The notes: a model not told the origin generated them from the sequence alone. A stretch of 64,000 bases of DNA from Tsukamurella pseudospumae (GCF_001575205.1 NZ_LSRE01000044.1:124001-188000); one strand, 5' to 3'. Shown: positions 35,021 through 44,100, numbered from the stretch's first letter. A program made the numbers and translations.

Positions 35021-36352
35021 ATGACCGACCTGTTCGCCCCGCTCACCCTCCGCTCCGGCGCCGTCCTGCCCAACCGCATCGCCAAGGCGGCGATGGAGGA
35101 GGGCATCGCGGGCGTCGAGCAGGCGCCCGACGGGCGCACCGTCGAGCTGTACCGGCGGTGGGGTGCGGGCGGTACCGGCCTGCTGCTGACGGGCAATGTG
35201 ATGGTTCACGCCGAGGCACTCACCGGACCCGGCGCGATCGTCCTCGACGCCCGCTCGCCGCTGCGCCCCTTCCGCGAGTGGGCGTCCGCGGCCAAGGAGA
35301 ACGGCGCGAGCATCTGGATGCAGATCAGCCATCCGGGCCGCCAGATCCAGGTCGACATGCCCGGCGTGACCTGGGGCCCGTCGGAGAAGGCGGTCGACCT
35401 CGGCAGCGCGCTCTCGAAGCGGTTCGGCACGCCGATCGCCATGGACGACGCGCAGATCCGCGCGACGATCACGCGCTTCGCCACCACGGCGCGCCGCGCG
35501 GAGGAGGCCGGATTCGACGGTGTCGAGGTGCACGCCGCGCACGGCTACCTGCTCTCGCAGTTCCTCTCGCCGCTGGTCAACACCCGCACCGACGAGTGGG
35601 GCGGATCGCTCGAGAACCGCGCCCGGATGCTGGTCGAGACGGTGCGGGCGATCCGCGCCGAGGTGTCCCCGGTCTTCGCCGTCGCGGTCAAGCTCAACTC
35701 CGCGGACTTCCAGCGCGGCGGCTTCGATCCCGACGACGCCCGCGCCGTCATCGCGATGCTCGCGCCGCTCGGCGTCGACCTGGTGGAGGTATCGGGCGGC
35801 AGCTACGAGAGTCCCGCGATGACGGGCCGGGCGGCCGGCGCACCGTCGGGCATCCCGGCCGCGGACGGCCGCCCCGGCGACGCCCGCACCGCCGCGCGCG
35901 AGGCCTACTTCCTGGAGCTCGCCGCGGACCTGGCGGCGACCAGTGCGATCCCGCTCATGGTCACCGGCGGGATCACCCGCCGGGAGACGGCCGAGGCCGC
36001 GCTGGCCGAGCACGTCGCCGTCGTCGGGATCGGCACCGCGCTGTCCGTCACGCCGGACCTGCCCGCCCGCTGGCGGGTGGACCAGGGCGCCGTCGCGGCC
36101 CTGCGGCCCGTGACCTGGAAGAACAAGCCCCTCGCGTCCATGGCGTCGATGGCGCAGGTCCGCTACCAACTGCGTCGTACGGCCGCCGGGAAGGACCCGC
36201 GGCCCGGCATCCGGCCCGCCGCGGCGCTCGTGCGCGACCTGATCGTCGTGCGCGGTGCCCTGCGCCGGTACCGCCGGTGGCTCGCGGACCGCCCGTCCGA
36301 CGGTGCCGCGCTCGCGCCCGCCGAGGGACGCGCGCAGGCCTCAGGGAAGTAG
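35021..36352 (+). CDS. NADH:flavin oxidoreductase / old yellow enzyme family
   Basis: 443 residues. The FMN-binding (beta/alpha)8 barrel shows LPNRIAKAAMEEG, WMQISHPGRQ and VEVHAAHGYLLSQFLSPLVN, with the catalytic-site His in VHAAHGYL. Such flavoenzymes reduce activated C=C bonds of enones or nitro compounds. The C-terminal ~60 residues are a basic extension (RYQLRRTAAGKDPRPGIRP). ATG 35021 has GGAAGG upstream. It faces tetR and converges on qor with a 12-nt overlap. Confidence 0.92.
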   Translation: MTDLFAPLTLRSGAVLPNRIAKAAMEEGIAGVEQAPDGRTVELYRRWGAGGTGLLLTGNVMVHAEALTGPGAIVLDARSPLRPFREWASAAKENGASIWMQISHPGRQIQVDMPGVTWGPSEKAVDLGSALSKRFGTPIAMDDAQIRATITRFATTARRAEEAGFDGVEVHAAHGYLLSQFLSPLVNTRTDEWGGSLENRARMLVETVRAIRAEVSPVFAVAVKLNSADFQRGGFDPDDARAVIAMLAPLGVDLVEVSGGSYESPAMTGRAAGAPSGIPAADGRPGDARTAAREAYFLELAADLAATSAIPLMVTGGITRRETAEAALAEHVAVVGIGTALSVTPDLPARWRVDQGAVAALRPVTWKNKPLASMASMAQVRYQLRRTAAGKDPRPGIRPAAALVRDLIVVRGALRRYRRWLADRPSDGAALAPAEGRAQASGK

Positions 36353-37306
36353 CGCCACCGAGCCCGTCGTGCGGCGCTCCTGCAGGTCGATGTGGGCCTG
36401 CGCGGCGTCGGCCAGCGGATAGGTCGCGCCGACGGTGAACCGCAGCGACCCGTCGCGCAGGCCGTCGAGCACCGCGCCGCTGCGCCGGGCGAAGTCCTCC
36501 GGCGTGGCGACGTGGTGGGCCAGCGTGGGCCGCTGCACGAATAGCGAGCCGAGCGGGTTGAGCCGCTGCAGGTCGAACGGGGGGACCGGGCCGGACGCCG
36601 CGCCGAAAAGCACGACGATGCCCTTGTGTCGCGTGGACAGCAGCGAGGCCTCGAAGGTGTCCTTGCCGACCCCGTCGTAGACCGCGGCGACGCCCGCGCC
36701 GTCGGTGAGCTCCCGGACGCGGGCCGGGACGTCCTCGTCGTAGCGCAGCACCTGCCACGCGCCGGCCTCGCGGGAGAGGGCCTCCTTGGCGTCCGTCGAG
36801 ACCGTCGTGATGACGCGGGCGTCGAGCGCCGTCGCCATCTGGGTGACCAGCAGGCCCGTGCCGCCCGCGCCGGCGTGCACGAGCACGGTGTCGCCCGCCT
36901 GCACGGGGTGCGAGTCGTGGGTGAGGTAGTGCGCGGTCATGCCCTGCAGCAGGACGGACGCCGCGACGGCGGGCGGGACACCGTCGGGCACCGGGACGGT
37001 GCGGTCGGCCGGGACGTTCACGAGCTCCGCGTACGAGCCCGGGCCGTCGCACCAGGCGACCACGTCGCCGACGGCGCGCCCCGTGACGCCCTCGCCCAGC
37101 GCGACGACGGTGCCCGACCCCTCGCTGCCCGGGATGTACGGCAGGGCAGTGGGATACATGCCCTCGCGGAAGTAGGTGTCGATGAAGTTCACCCCGATCG
37201 CGGAGGTCCGCACCAGGACCTGACCGGGCCCGGGCGCCGGATCGGGGGCATCGCCGTAGGTCAGGACATCCGGGCCGCCGTGTTCGGTCACAGTGATCGC
37301 GCGCAT
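36341..37306 (-). CDS. qor: NADPH:quinone reductase (zeta-crystallin-like MDR)
   Basis: 321 residues of the zinc-free medium-chain reductase family. GVNFIDTYFREGMYP near residue 38 and the cofactor loop VLVHAGAGGTGLLVTQMA near residue 142 are characteristic. It probably transfers one electron from NADPH to quinones. In M. tuberculosis the qor gene (Rv1454c) also lies between ctaB and the ctaA homologue, so this is conserved synteny. It overlaps the 3' end of the ene-reductase gene tail-to-tail. Confidence 0.92.
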   Translation of the reverse strand: MRAITVTEHGGPDVLTYGDAPDPAPGPGQVLVRTSAIGVNFIDTYFREGMYPTALPYIPGSEGSGTVVALGEGVTGRAVGDVVAWCDGPGSYAELVNVPADRTVPVPDGVPPAVAASVLLQGMTAHYLTHDSHPVQAGDTVLVHAGAGGTGLLVTQMATALDARVITTVSTDAKEALSREAGAWQVLRYDEDVPARVRELTDGAGVAAVYDGVGKDTFEASLLSTRHKGIVVLFGAASGPVPPFDLQRLNPLGSLFVQRPTLAHHVATPEDFARRSGAVLDGLRDGSLRFTVGATYPLADAAQAHIDLQERRTTGSVALLP

Positions 37307-37395
37307 GACTCATCTCTACCGCACGCGGTGTGGCAGGGTCGACGTCGGCTGCAGAATCCGGCCACGCACATCCCGCCGACCGAGGAGTACCTCGC

Positions 37396-37965
37396 TTGCG
37401 TTCACTCGTGTACTACGTCGCCGTCTCCCTGGACGGCCGGATCGCCGGCCCGGAGGGCCAGTACGACTTCTACCCCGTCGACGAGGACTACTCGCGGCAG
37501 ATGAACGAGGAATGGGGCGACGGGCTGCCCACCGGCCTGCACGAGGCCCTGGGTATCACCCCGCCGCTCACGAAGTGGGACACCGTCGTCATGGGCACGA
37601 CCACGTACCGGATCGGGTCCGATGTGGGCGTGACGGACCCGTACGCGCACCTGCGCACGATCGTCTACTCGCGGTCGCTGGACCCCGCGGACTTCCCGGC
37701 CGTCGAGGTGGTGGCGGAGGACCCGGTCGAGCACATGCGCGCGCTCAAGCAGGAGGAGGGCGGCGACATCTGGCTGTGCGGCGGGGGAACGCTCGCGGCG
37801 GCACTCGCGCCGGAGGTCGACAGGCTGGCGCTGAAGATCTACCCGGTGACCGCAGGGGACGGGGTGCCGCTGTTCGCGGGCGGCTTCGCGCCGCAGCAGT
37901 GGAAGCTGGTCTCGCACCGCGCCTTCGACATCGGCGTGATCCTGGCGCAGTACGAGCGCGCCTGA
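37396..37965 (+). CDS. RibD C-terminal / dihydrofolate reductase-fold protein
   Basis: 189 residues. YYVAVSLDGRIAGPEGQYDF near the N-terminus, VVMGTTTYRIG near residue 67 and IWLCGGGTLAAAL near residue 125 are the substrate and NADPH sites of the RibD C-terminal reductase family. These small stand-alone members act as unspecific reductases; the substrate is unknown. TTG 37396 is preferred because GAGGAG lies 8 nt upstream. GTG 37408 is an alternative. Confidence 0.82.
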   Translation: MRSLVYYVAVSLDGRIAGPEGQYDFYPVDEDYSRQMNEEWGDGLPTGLHEALGITPPLTKWDTVVMGTTTYRIGSDVGVTDPYAHLRTIVYSRSLDPADFPAVEVVAEDPVEHMRALKQEEGGDIWLCGGGTLAAALAPEVDRLALKIYPVTAGDGVPLFAGGFAPQQWKLVSHRAFDIGVILAQYERA

Positions 37966-37990
37966 TCGGCGGGCCGGGTGGCCGCCGGGC

Positions 37991-38284
37991 CTAGCGGCTG
38001 TGCGCCCGGTAGCCGGCCATCCGCTCGTGGTGGCCGGGCTCCGTGGTGGCCTTGCTGACCAGCTCGCGGTCCCACTCGGAGGTGTCGAGGCCGGCCTTCT
38101 CGGCCGCGTCCTTCGCCTGCGCCGGGTTCGCGACGATCTGGTCGCCCATGACCCCGTCGCCGCCGACGAGGGTGATGCGCACGCCCTCCTCGCCCATGTT
38201 CTGCAGCACGGCGGTGGCACCGCAGTGCTTGGCGGCGAAGCCCTTCAGGCGGGAGACGACGTTGCCGGGTGCCTGATCACTCAT
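37991..38284 (-). CDS. Small conserved-looking protein coupled to ctaA
   Basis: 97 residues, soluble. The N-terminal half (LKGFAAKHCGATAVLQNMGEEGVRITLVGG, in blocks) reads like a compact alpha/beta domain with one Cys and a His next to it (KHCGA); the C-terminal half is charged (PGHHERMAGYRAHSR). I do not recognise the family. Its ATG overlaps the ctaA stop (ATGA), so it is co-expressed with heme A synthase. It is convergent with the RibD-type gene across 25 bp. Confidence 0.65.
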   Translation of the reverse strand: MSDQAPGNVVSRLKGFAAKHCGATAVLQNMGEEGVRITLVGGDGVMGDQIVANPAQAKDAAEKAGLDTSEWDRELVSKATTEPGHHERMAGYRAHSR

Positions 38285-39261
38285 GCGGCCAGCTTATCGG
38301 TCGTGCGGTCCGATCCGCGCACCACCCGCGCCGACATCAGCCGGTACAGGATCGCTGCTTCGGCGATCACCGACATCGCGCCCGCGACATGCAGCACGAC
38401 CAGCAGTGCGGGAACGCCCGTGAAGTACTGGACCACGCCGATCAGCGACTGCGCGGCGACCACGACGAACACGATTTTCACCCGGCGCCGCACGGCCTCA
38501 CTCGAGGGGCCGCGGGCGATGAGCACCGCCGCCCAGATCAGCAGGCCGACGTAGAGCGCCACCAGCAGGCCGTGCGTGAGCGAGAGCAGCGGGATCGAGA
38601 CGTCGAGGCGGTCGATGGCCTTCGGGTTGGTGCGGTCGCCGGCGTGCGGGCCCGCGGCGGTGACGATCATGCCGGCGGTGAGCACGAGCGCCATCACGAC
38701 GGCGGAACCGGCGACGAGGCGCCGGGCCCCGGCGGGCGCGGTCTCGATCTCGGCGCCGTCATCGGGTTCGGCGACCTTGGCGTACAGCGTGGCGGCGAGC
38801 CAGACCATCGCGCAGGAGACGAGCATGTGGGCGCCGACGACCCACCAGCGCAGGCCGGTGAGCACGGTGATGCCGCCGAGGATGCCCTGCGCGAACGTGG
38901 ACAGGGGCATGATCCACGCGTAGATCAGGATCTCCCGGCGCCGCCGGGCGCGGGTGACGGCGAGCACGATCGCGATCGACGTGGTCACCACGATCCACAC
39001 CGCGATCTGCCGGTTCCCGAACTCGATCGCCTGATGCCACCACGGGACCTCGTCCTGCGGGATCGGCACGAGCGAGTCGTCGAAGCACTTGGGCCAGGTG
39101 GGGCACCCCAGGCCCGAACCGGTCACCCGCACCACCGAGCCGGTGACGGCGATGAGCGCCTGGGAGAGCAGCGCGGCGAGCGCGAACCGCTGCTGCGCCT
39201 TCGTGCTGGGGAGCGGCAGGCGATCGACGAGGCGCAGGAAGAGCTGGTACACGCCGATCAT
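38281..39261 (-). CDS. ctaA: Heme A synthase CtaA (COX15 family)
   Basis: 326 residues with about eight membrane helices. Heme-ligand histidines sit in WWHQAIEFGNR, WVVGAHMLVSC, SLTHGLLV and VVLHVAGAM; the cysteine-containing outer loop is TGSGLGCPTWPKC. It oxidises heme O, made by CtaB, to heme A. In M. tuberculosis the counterpart is Rv1456c, a reported BlaI target, and a BlaI-like operator lies upstream here too. It follows the ABC permease gene by 40 bp and overlaps the 97-aa gene. Confidence 0.93.
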   Translation of the reverse strand: MIGVYQLFLRLVDRLPLPSTKAQQRFALAALLSQALIAVTGSVVRVTGSGLGCPTWPKCFDDSLVPIPQDEVPWWHQAIEFGNRQIAVWIVVTTSIAIVLAVTRARRRREILIYAWIMPLSTFAQGILGGITVLTGLRWWVVGAHMLVSCAMVWLAATLYAKVAEPDDGAEIETAPAGARRLVAGSAVVMALVLTAGMIVTAAGPHAGDRTNPKAIDRLDVSIPLLSLTHGLLVALYVGLLIWAAVLIARGPSSEAVRRRVKIVFVVVAAQSLIGVVQYFTGVPALLVVLHVAGAMSVIAEAAILYRLMSARVVRGSDRTTDKLAA

Positions 39262-39283
39262 CGTACGTGGGCCGTCACGAGCT

Positions 39284-39298
39284 ACTACATCCTGTAGT
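39284..39298 (-). promoter_or_regulatory. BlaI-like operator upstream of ctaA
   Basis: ACTACA-TCC-TGTAGT is a perfect 6-bp dyad with a 3-bp centre, the TACA/TGTA core used by BlaI/MecI repressors. It is 22 bp before the ctaA start in the 40-bp gap after the ABC permease. The M. tuberculosis BlaI regulon was reported to include Rv1456c, the ctaA homologue, which supports the call. No blaI gene lies in the window. Confidence 0.6.
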
Positions 39299-39301
39299 GG
39301 G

Positions 39302-40087
39302 TTAGCCGGTGAAGCGGAACAGGCGCACGGCCGCCGCGGAGCCCACCGCGCCCCACGCCAGGAGCACCGCCATCCCGAACCAGTCGACGGTGCCGGCGTC
39401 CGCGGCGCGGGTCAGGGCCTCGGTCAGCGCGCCCGACGGTGCCAGCCTCGCGATCAGCACGACAGCGTCGGGGACGTGCGCGTGCATCACGACGAGCGAG
39501 CCGATCGCGCCCAGCACGAACCACAGCAGGTTCGCCAGCGCGAGCACGATCTCCGCCTTGAGCGTGCCACCGAGCAGCAGCCCGAGCGAGGCGAACGCGA
39601 ACACGCCCAGTGCGAGGATCGGTGCCCACAGCAGCAGGCCGAGGGGGTCCGGGCGCCAGTCGAGCGCGAGGCCGATCCCGCCGATGATCACCGCCTGCAG
39701 GATCACCACGAGGACCACCGCCAGGGTCTTGCCCGCGATGACGCCCCAGCGGGGCAGCGGCGTCGCGCCGAGCCGCTTGAGCGCGCCGTACCGCCGGTCG
39801 AAGCCGACGGCGATCGCCTGCCCGGTGAACGCGGTCGACATCACCGCGACGGCCATGATCGCCGGGACCAGGGAGCCGATCCGGGTCGCCTCGTCGCCGA
39901 TCGGCAGCACCGTGAATCCGATGAGCAGCGCGATCGGGATGAACATGGTCAGCAGCAGCTGCTCGCCGTTGCGGAGCAGGAGCGTGAGCTCCATCCGGGT
40001 CTGCGCCGCGAGCATCGCCGCGGGGCGGGCGGCCTCGGGGTTGGGCAGGAAGGTGCCGCGGGCGAAGCGGGGCTCGGTTCGGGTCAC
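39302..40087 (-). CDS. ABC-2 type transporter permease
   Basis: 261 residues with about six hydrophobic segments (for example LLTMFIPIALLIGFTVLPIG and TLAVVLVVILQAVIIGGIGLAL). The layout and the block TAFTGQAIAVGFDRRYGALKRLG are typical of ABC-2 exporters. It works with the ATPase encoded one base upstream and corresponds to Rv1457c by position. The exported substrate is unknown; antibiotic or lipid export is usually proposed. The start codon is GTG. Confidence 0.88.
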   Translation of the reverse strand: MTRTEPRFARGTFLPNPEAARPAAMLAAQTRMELTLLLRNGEQLLLTMFIPIALLIGFTVLPIGDEATRIGSLVPAIMAVAVMSTAFTGQAIAVGFDRRYGALKRLGATPLPRWGVIAGKTLAVVLVVILQAVIIGGIGLALDWRPDPLGLLLWAPILALGVFAFASLGLLLGGTLKAEIVLALANLLWFVLGAIGSLVVMHAHVPDAVVLIARLAPSGALTEALTRAADAGTVDWFGMAVLLAWGAVGSAAAVRLFRFTG

Positions 40088-40088
40088 G

Positions 40089-41021
40089 TCATCCCCTCAG
40101 ATCGCGGCCGGTCAGGTCCAGGAACACGTCCTGCAGGGTCCGGGTCCCCACCCGCAGGTCGGTGATCAGCGCGCCCTGCGCGGCGAGGTACACGGCGGTG
40201 TCCGCGACGACGGTCGGCGTCACCTCGGCGCCGCGTACCACGTAGGTCGAGCCGTGCGCGTCGGTCGAGTCCACCGCCGCCGTGAAGTCGGTGCCCAGCC
40301 GGGCCGCGAGGGCCGCGGTGTCCAGGCCCGACGGTGCGCTCACGCGCAGTTCGTGCTCCGCACCGGCCCGCGTGAGTTCCTCCGGCGTACCGTCGGCCAC
40401 CGCGCGGCCCCGGTCGATGATGACGACCCGGTCCGCGAGGGTCTCGGCCTCGTCCAGGAGGTGGGTGGTGAGCAGGACGGTGACCCCGTCGCGGCGCAGC
40501 GCGGCGATGAGGTCCCAGACGAGGAGGCGGGCCTGCGCGTCGAGCCCGGCGGTCGGCTCGTCGAGGAAGACCAGTTCGGGGCGCCCGACCAGGGCGCACG
40601 CGAGGGCGAGGCGCTGCTGTTGTCCGCCGGAGAGCCTTCGGTAGCTGACGTTCACCACGTCCTGCAGTCCCAGCGTCGAGAGCAGCCAGTCGGGATCGTG
40701 GGGGTTCGCGGCGTACGCGGCCACGAGACGGAGCATCTCGCCGGTCTTCGCGCCCGGGTAGGCGCCGCCGCCCTGCAGCATGACGCCGATCCGGGGCTTG
40801 AGGCGGGCCGCGTCGGCGACGGGGTCGAGCCCGAGGACCTCGACGGTGCCGGAGTCCGGGGAGTCGAAGCCCTCGCACAGTTCGACGGTGGTGGTCTTAC
40901 CGGCGCCGTTGGGGCCGAGCAGGGCCAGGACGCTGCCGTGCTCGACGGTGAGGTCGAGTCCGTCGACGGCGACGACGTCGCCGAATCGTTTGGTGACGGA
41001 GGTCGCGGACAGTGCGGGCAC
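40089..41021 (-). CDS. ABC transporter ATPase (DrrA/CcmA-like exporter)
   Basis: 310 residues. Walker A GPNGAGKTTT near residue 37, signature LSGGQQQRLALACAL near 134, Walker B LVFLDEPTAGLDAQ near 153 and the H-loop LLTTHLLDEAE. The ~80-residue C-terminal extension is usual in DrrA-type exporter ATPases. It lies between mptB and the permease as in M. tuberculosis (Rv1458c), which suggests a link to envelope biogenesis or heme export, both unproven. GTG start. Confidence 0.9.
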   Translation of the reverse strand: MPALSATSVTKRFGDVVAVDGLDLTVEHGSVLALLGPNGAGKTTTVELCEGFDSPDSGTVEVLGLDPVADAARLKPRIGVMLQGGGAYPGAKTGEMLRLVAAYAANPHDPDWLLSTLGLQDVVNVSYRRLSGGQQQRLALACALVGRPELVFLDEPTAGLDAQARLLVWDLIAALRRDGVTVLLTTHLLDEAETLADRVVIIDRGRAVADGTPEELTRAGAEHELRVSAPSGLDTAALAARLGTDFTAAVDSTDAHGSTYVVRGAEVTPTVVADTAVYLAAQGALITDLRVGTRTLQDVFLDLTGRDLRG

Positions 41022-41027
41022 GGGAGA

Positions 41028-42824
41028 TCAGCGTACTCGGCCGAGCGCGAGGCGCCGCTCGCGCCTGCGGGGCAGCTCGAAGGTCAGGTACACGGCCAGC
41101 GCCACGATGACGACGGTGCTCATCCCCGCCTTCGCGATGACATAGGGCTCGATCTCGCCGCCGTTGGGCATGAGCATCACCGACACCACGCTCGAGACGA
41201 TGACCGCGGCCAGGCGGAAGCCGGGGGCCGTGGCCCACGCGGCCAGCGGGACGATGGCCCACAGCAGGTACCAGGGCTGGACCACGGGGAACAGCAGCAC
41301 CAGCGCGGCCATCGAGATGCCGAGGGCGCCGACCGCGTGGATCCGGCCGGACAGGGTCGCGAGGAGCATGCGGAGCACGATCACCGCGGCCAGCGCGGCG
41401 GCGATCGGACGCGTGATGGCGAGGATCGCAGTGGTGTGGTCGCCGAGGCCGAGCAGTACGCCGATCAGCCCGGTCGCCATGCCGAGGACCGTGGGGATCG
41501 ACATCCACGAGCGGACGCGACTGGCCCCGCCCAGGATCCCCGCGTCCAACCAGCCGTACCCCAGTCCGGTGACCTGGCAGACGACCACGACCACGATCAC
41601 CAGCACGATCGCGAGGAAGCCCGCGGCCAGCGCGATGGCGATCAGCGTGCGGCCCAGGTCCGGCCGGAACGCGCGGATCGCCGTGCGCCAGTCGCGCAGC
41701 CGCCCGCCGATGTCCGGGAACGAGCCGCCCAGGCGCCGGGCGAGGGCCATGCCGATGAACCCGAGCGCGAGCACCGAGGTGATCTTGATCAGACTCGACG
41801 CGGCGATCATCGCGGCGCCGGCGGTGAGCAGCCACGCGGTCCGCGTGGGCGCCCACCCGTCCAGGAACCGCCGACCCGAGGAGATCGCCCGCAACGACCA
41901 CTCCATGCCCACGAGCATCATCCCGAGCATGAGGCCCTCGTTGTGGATGCCCGCGATGAGATGGAAGATGACCAGCGGATTCGCGGCACCGAGCCACAGG
42001 GCGGCCACCTCGCTCACGCCGCAGCGTCGGGCGAGCCGGGGGAGCGCCCACACGATCATCGCGACGCCGGCGAGCGCCAGGAGCCGGTGCGCGATCACGC
42101 CGGCGACCACGTTCTCCCCGGTCAGCCACGTGATGCCGCGCCCCAGGTAGAGGAACAGGGGACCGTACGGGGCAGGGGTGTCCCGCCAGATGTTGGGCAC
42201 CGAGCGCGTGAAGACGTGGTCGATCCCGAGTGCCTTGGCGGGGCCGATGGCGTACGGGTCGAGGCCGCGCGCCGTGATCTCCGATTGCGCGAGATAGGAG
42301 TAGACGTCCTTGCTGAACATCGGCGGCGCGAACAGGAAGGGCAGCACCCACAGCGCGAGGATCCGGTCGAAGCCGCGGCGGGTGAGCCGGCGCGGCTGCG
42401 CGGGCACGGTGTGCGCGTTCGGATTGAGATAGCCGATCGTGTACCGGCGCAGCAGGACCCACGCGATCATCAGCATCGCCGTGCCGACCATGGTCACCGT
42501 CAGCGCCGTGGACTGCATGCGGAACATCAGCCCGATGAGGCGGCGCCCCGCGATCGGGTTCTGCACCACGGGGAACGAGCCCACGCCCAGCGCACCGAAC
42601 GCGATGAGCACCGCCCCGACGCCGCCGAACGTGGCGATCTTGCGGACCGTCCGCTTCTCCTCGGTGTTGAGGTCGGGGTACTGGTGCTCGTCGGTGTGCA
42701 AACGGTTCACCGCGCCGCCCGCACCCTGCGGTCCTCGGTCCGACGGTGCCCCGTCGGGCTTGGTCAGCCCGAGGAAATCGGCGAACGTGCGCACGGGGGC
42801 GGGGAGGGACCGGGTAGCGCGCAC
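41028..42824 (-). CDS. mptB: Alpha-1,6-mannopyranosyltransferase MptB (GT-C membrane enzyme)
   Basis: 598 residues with about 12-14 membrane helices. After the second helical pair the acidic loop FSKDVYSYLAQ, typical of GT-C polyprenyl-phosphate-sugar transferases, lies near residue 165. PAPYGPLFLYLGRGITWL and NPLVIFHLIAGIHNEGLMLG are also conserved. By synteny (mptB is Rv1459c, just upstream of the suf operon in M. tuberculosis) it should start the mannan core of lipomannan and lipoarabinomannan from decaprenyl-phospho-mannose. It is the first gene of the mptB-ABC-ctaA set. GTG start. Confidence 0.88.
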   Translation of the reverse strand: MRATRSLPAPVRTFADFLGLTKPDGAPSDRGPQGAGGAVNRLHTDEHQYPDLNTEEKRTVRKIATFGGVGAVLIAFGALGVGSFPVVQNPIAGRRLIGLMFRMQSTALTVTMVGTAMLMIAWVLLRRYTIGYLNPNAHTVPAQPRRLTRRGFDRILALWVLPFLFAPPMFSKDVYSYLAQSEITARGLDPYAIGPAKALGIDHVFTRSVPNIWRDTPAPYGPLFLYLGRGITWLTGENVVAGVIAHRLLALAGVAMIVWALPRLARRCGVSEVAALWLGAANPLVIFHLIAGIHNEGLMLGMMLVGMEWSLRAISSGRRFLDGWAPTRTAWLLTAGAAMIAASSLIKITSVLALGFIGMALARRLGGSFPDIGGRLRDWRTAIRAFRPDLGRTLIAIALAAGFLAIVLVIVVVVVCQVTGLGYGWLDAGILGGASRVRSWMSIPTVLGMATGLIGVLLGLGDHTTAILAITRPIAAALAAVIVLRMLLATLSGRIHAVGALGISMAALVLLFPVVQPWYLLWAIVPLAAWATAPGFRLAAVIVSSVVSVMLMPNGGEIEPYVIAKAGMSTVVIVALAVYLTFELPRRRERRLALGRVR

Positions 42825-42873
42825 GTCCGCAACAGTAGACGGTGGGTCCCGCGTCCCGGTGCCGTCCGCCCGC

Positions 42874-44100
42874 TCAGTCGGCGTTCTGGTCGATCATGGT
42901 GGCGCCCTCGGGACGCTCCGCCTGCCGGCGCAGCAGGACGGTGCGGGCCTCGGGATCGGAGGCGACGTCGATGATCGTCCGGGCCAGGATGGTGGCACCG
43001 TCGAGCACCGTGGCGTCGGCCTGGGCCGTCCGTGCGGCGGCCGCGAACTCGATGGTGTGCGGCGGGCCGGCGGCGTCGGCGATGCTCAGCATCGGGTGGA
43101 TGCTGGGAACCACGCGGCTCACGTTGCCCATGTCTGTCGATCCGCCCCCACCGCCGGTGGGACCGGTGACGACGGTGCGCCCGCTCGCGGTCACGGCGGC
43201 GTTCCAGGCCTCGGCGAGCCGGACCTCCGGCGTGATCGACAGGTAGCGCGGCTCGGCCCGGTGGTGCTCCCACTCGCAGCCGGTGGCGATCGCGGCGCCC
43301 TCGAAGCAGGCCAGCAGGCGGCGCTTGATGTCGAGCATCTGGTCGAGGTCGGCCGAGCGGACCTCCGCCGACAGGCGCGCCTGCGCCGGGACGATGTTGG
43401 TGACCCGGCCCGCGGAGTTGGACACCACCGCGAGGCGGACACCGTCGGGCACGTGCTGGCGCAGCAGGCCGATGGCGGTCTGCGCGAGGACGGCGGCCGA
43501 CTCGGCGTTGATGGCGTGGTCGGGGGCGGCCGCGGCGTGTGCGGACCGGCCCTGGAAGAGGACGTCGAAGCGGTCCACGCACTGCATCGTCGCGTCGGCG
43601 GCGGCGACCTCCGTGACCCCGTCGCCGTTGATCGGGTGCACCATCGCTGCCAGGGTCGCGGTCTCGAACGCCCCGGCGCGCAGCAGCTCGACCTTGCCGC
43701 CGCCGTGCTCCTCGGCCGGTGTGCCCAGCACGGTGAGCGTGATGCCCAGCTCGTCGACGAGCGGCGCCAGGGCCAGTGCGGCGCCGGTGGTGATGCCGGC
43801 GATCACGTTGTGTCCGCAGGCGTGGCCGAGACCGGGGAGCGCGTCGTACTCGGCGCACAGGACGGCGTGTACCTCACCGGTGCCGAGGGTGGCGGTGAAC
43901 GCGGTGTCCACCCCGTGGGCACCGCGCTCGACCGCGAAGCCGCGCGCCTCGAACAGGTTCGCGAGCAGTGCGGCGGAGCGGACCTCCTCGAACGAGAGCT
44001 CGGGGTGATCGTGCAGGTCGTGGGACAGGTCGAGCAGCGTCCGCGCCTCGGCGGCGACGGTGGCGGCTGCGGCGGCGGGCAGGTCCGTGGTGACGGTCAT
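42874..44100 (-). CDS. M20-family amidohydrolase (AbgB-like)
   Basis: 408 residues of the M20D peptidase/amidohydrolase group. Metal ligands are in GLGHACGHNVIAG near residue 98, GTPAEEHGGGK near 130 and the conserved TGGGGGSTDMGNVS near 325; the dimerisation insert contains RSAHAAAAPDHAINAESAAVL. Relatives cleave N-acyl or p-aminobenzoyl-glutamate type amides. The next gene encodes a membrane protein 46 nt upstream in the same direction, which may import the substrate. A divergent Lrp-like regulator probably controls both. Confidence 0.9.
   Translation of the reverse strand: MTVTTDLPAAAAATVAAEARTLLDLSHDLHDHPELSFEEVRSAALLANLFEARGFAVERGAHGVDTAFTATLGTGEVHAVLCAEYDALPGLGHACGHNVIAGITTGAALALAPLVDELGITLTVLGTPAEEHGGGKVELLRAGAFETATLAAMVHPINGDGVTEVAAADATMQCVDRFDVLFQGRSAHAAAAPDHAINAESAAVLAQTAIGLLRQHVPDGVRLAVVSNSAGRVTNIVPAQARLSAEVRSADLDQMLDIKRRLLACFEGAAIATGCEWEHHRAEPRYLSITPEVRLAEAWNAAVTASGRTVVTGPTGGGGGSTDMGNVSRVVPSIHPMLSIADAAGPPHTIEFAAAARTAQADATVLDGATILARTIIDVASDPEARTVLLRRQAERPEGATMIDQNAD

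Noticed and set aside
39309-42974. Plus-strand open frame of about 1221 codons opposite the ABC genes and mptB
   Set aside because: Antisense to strongly conserved genes and shows no domain.
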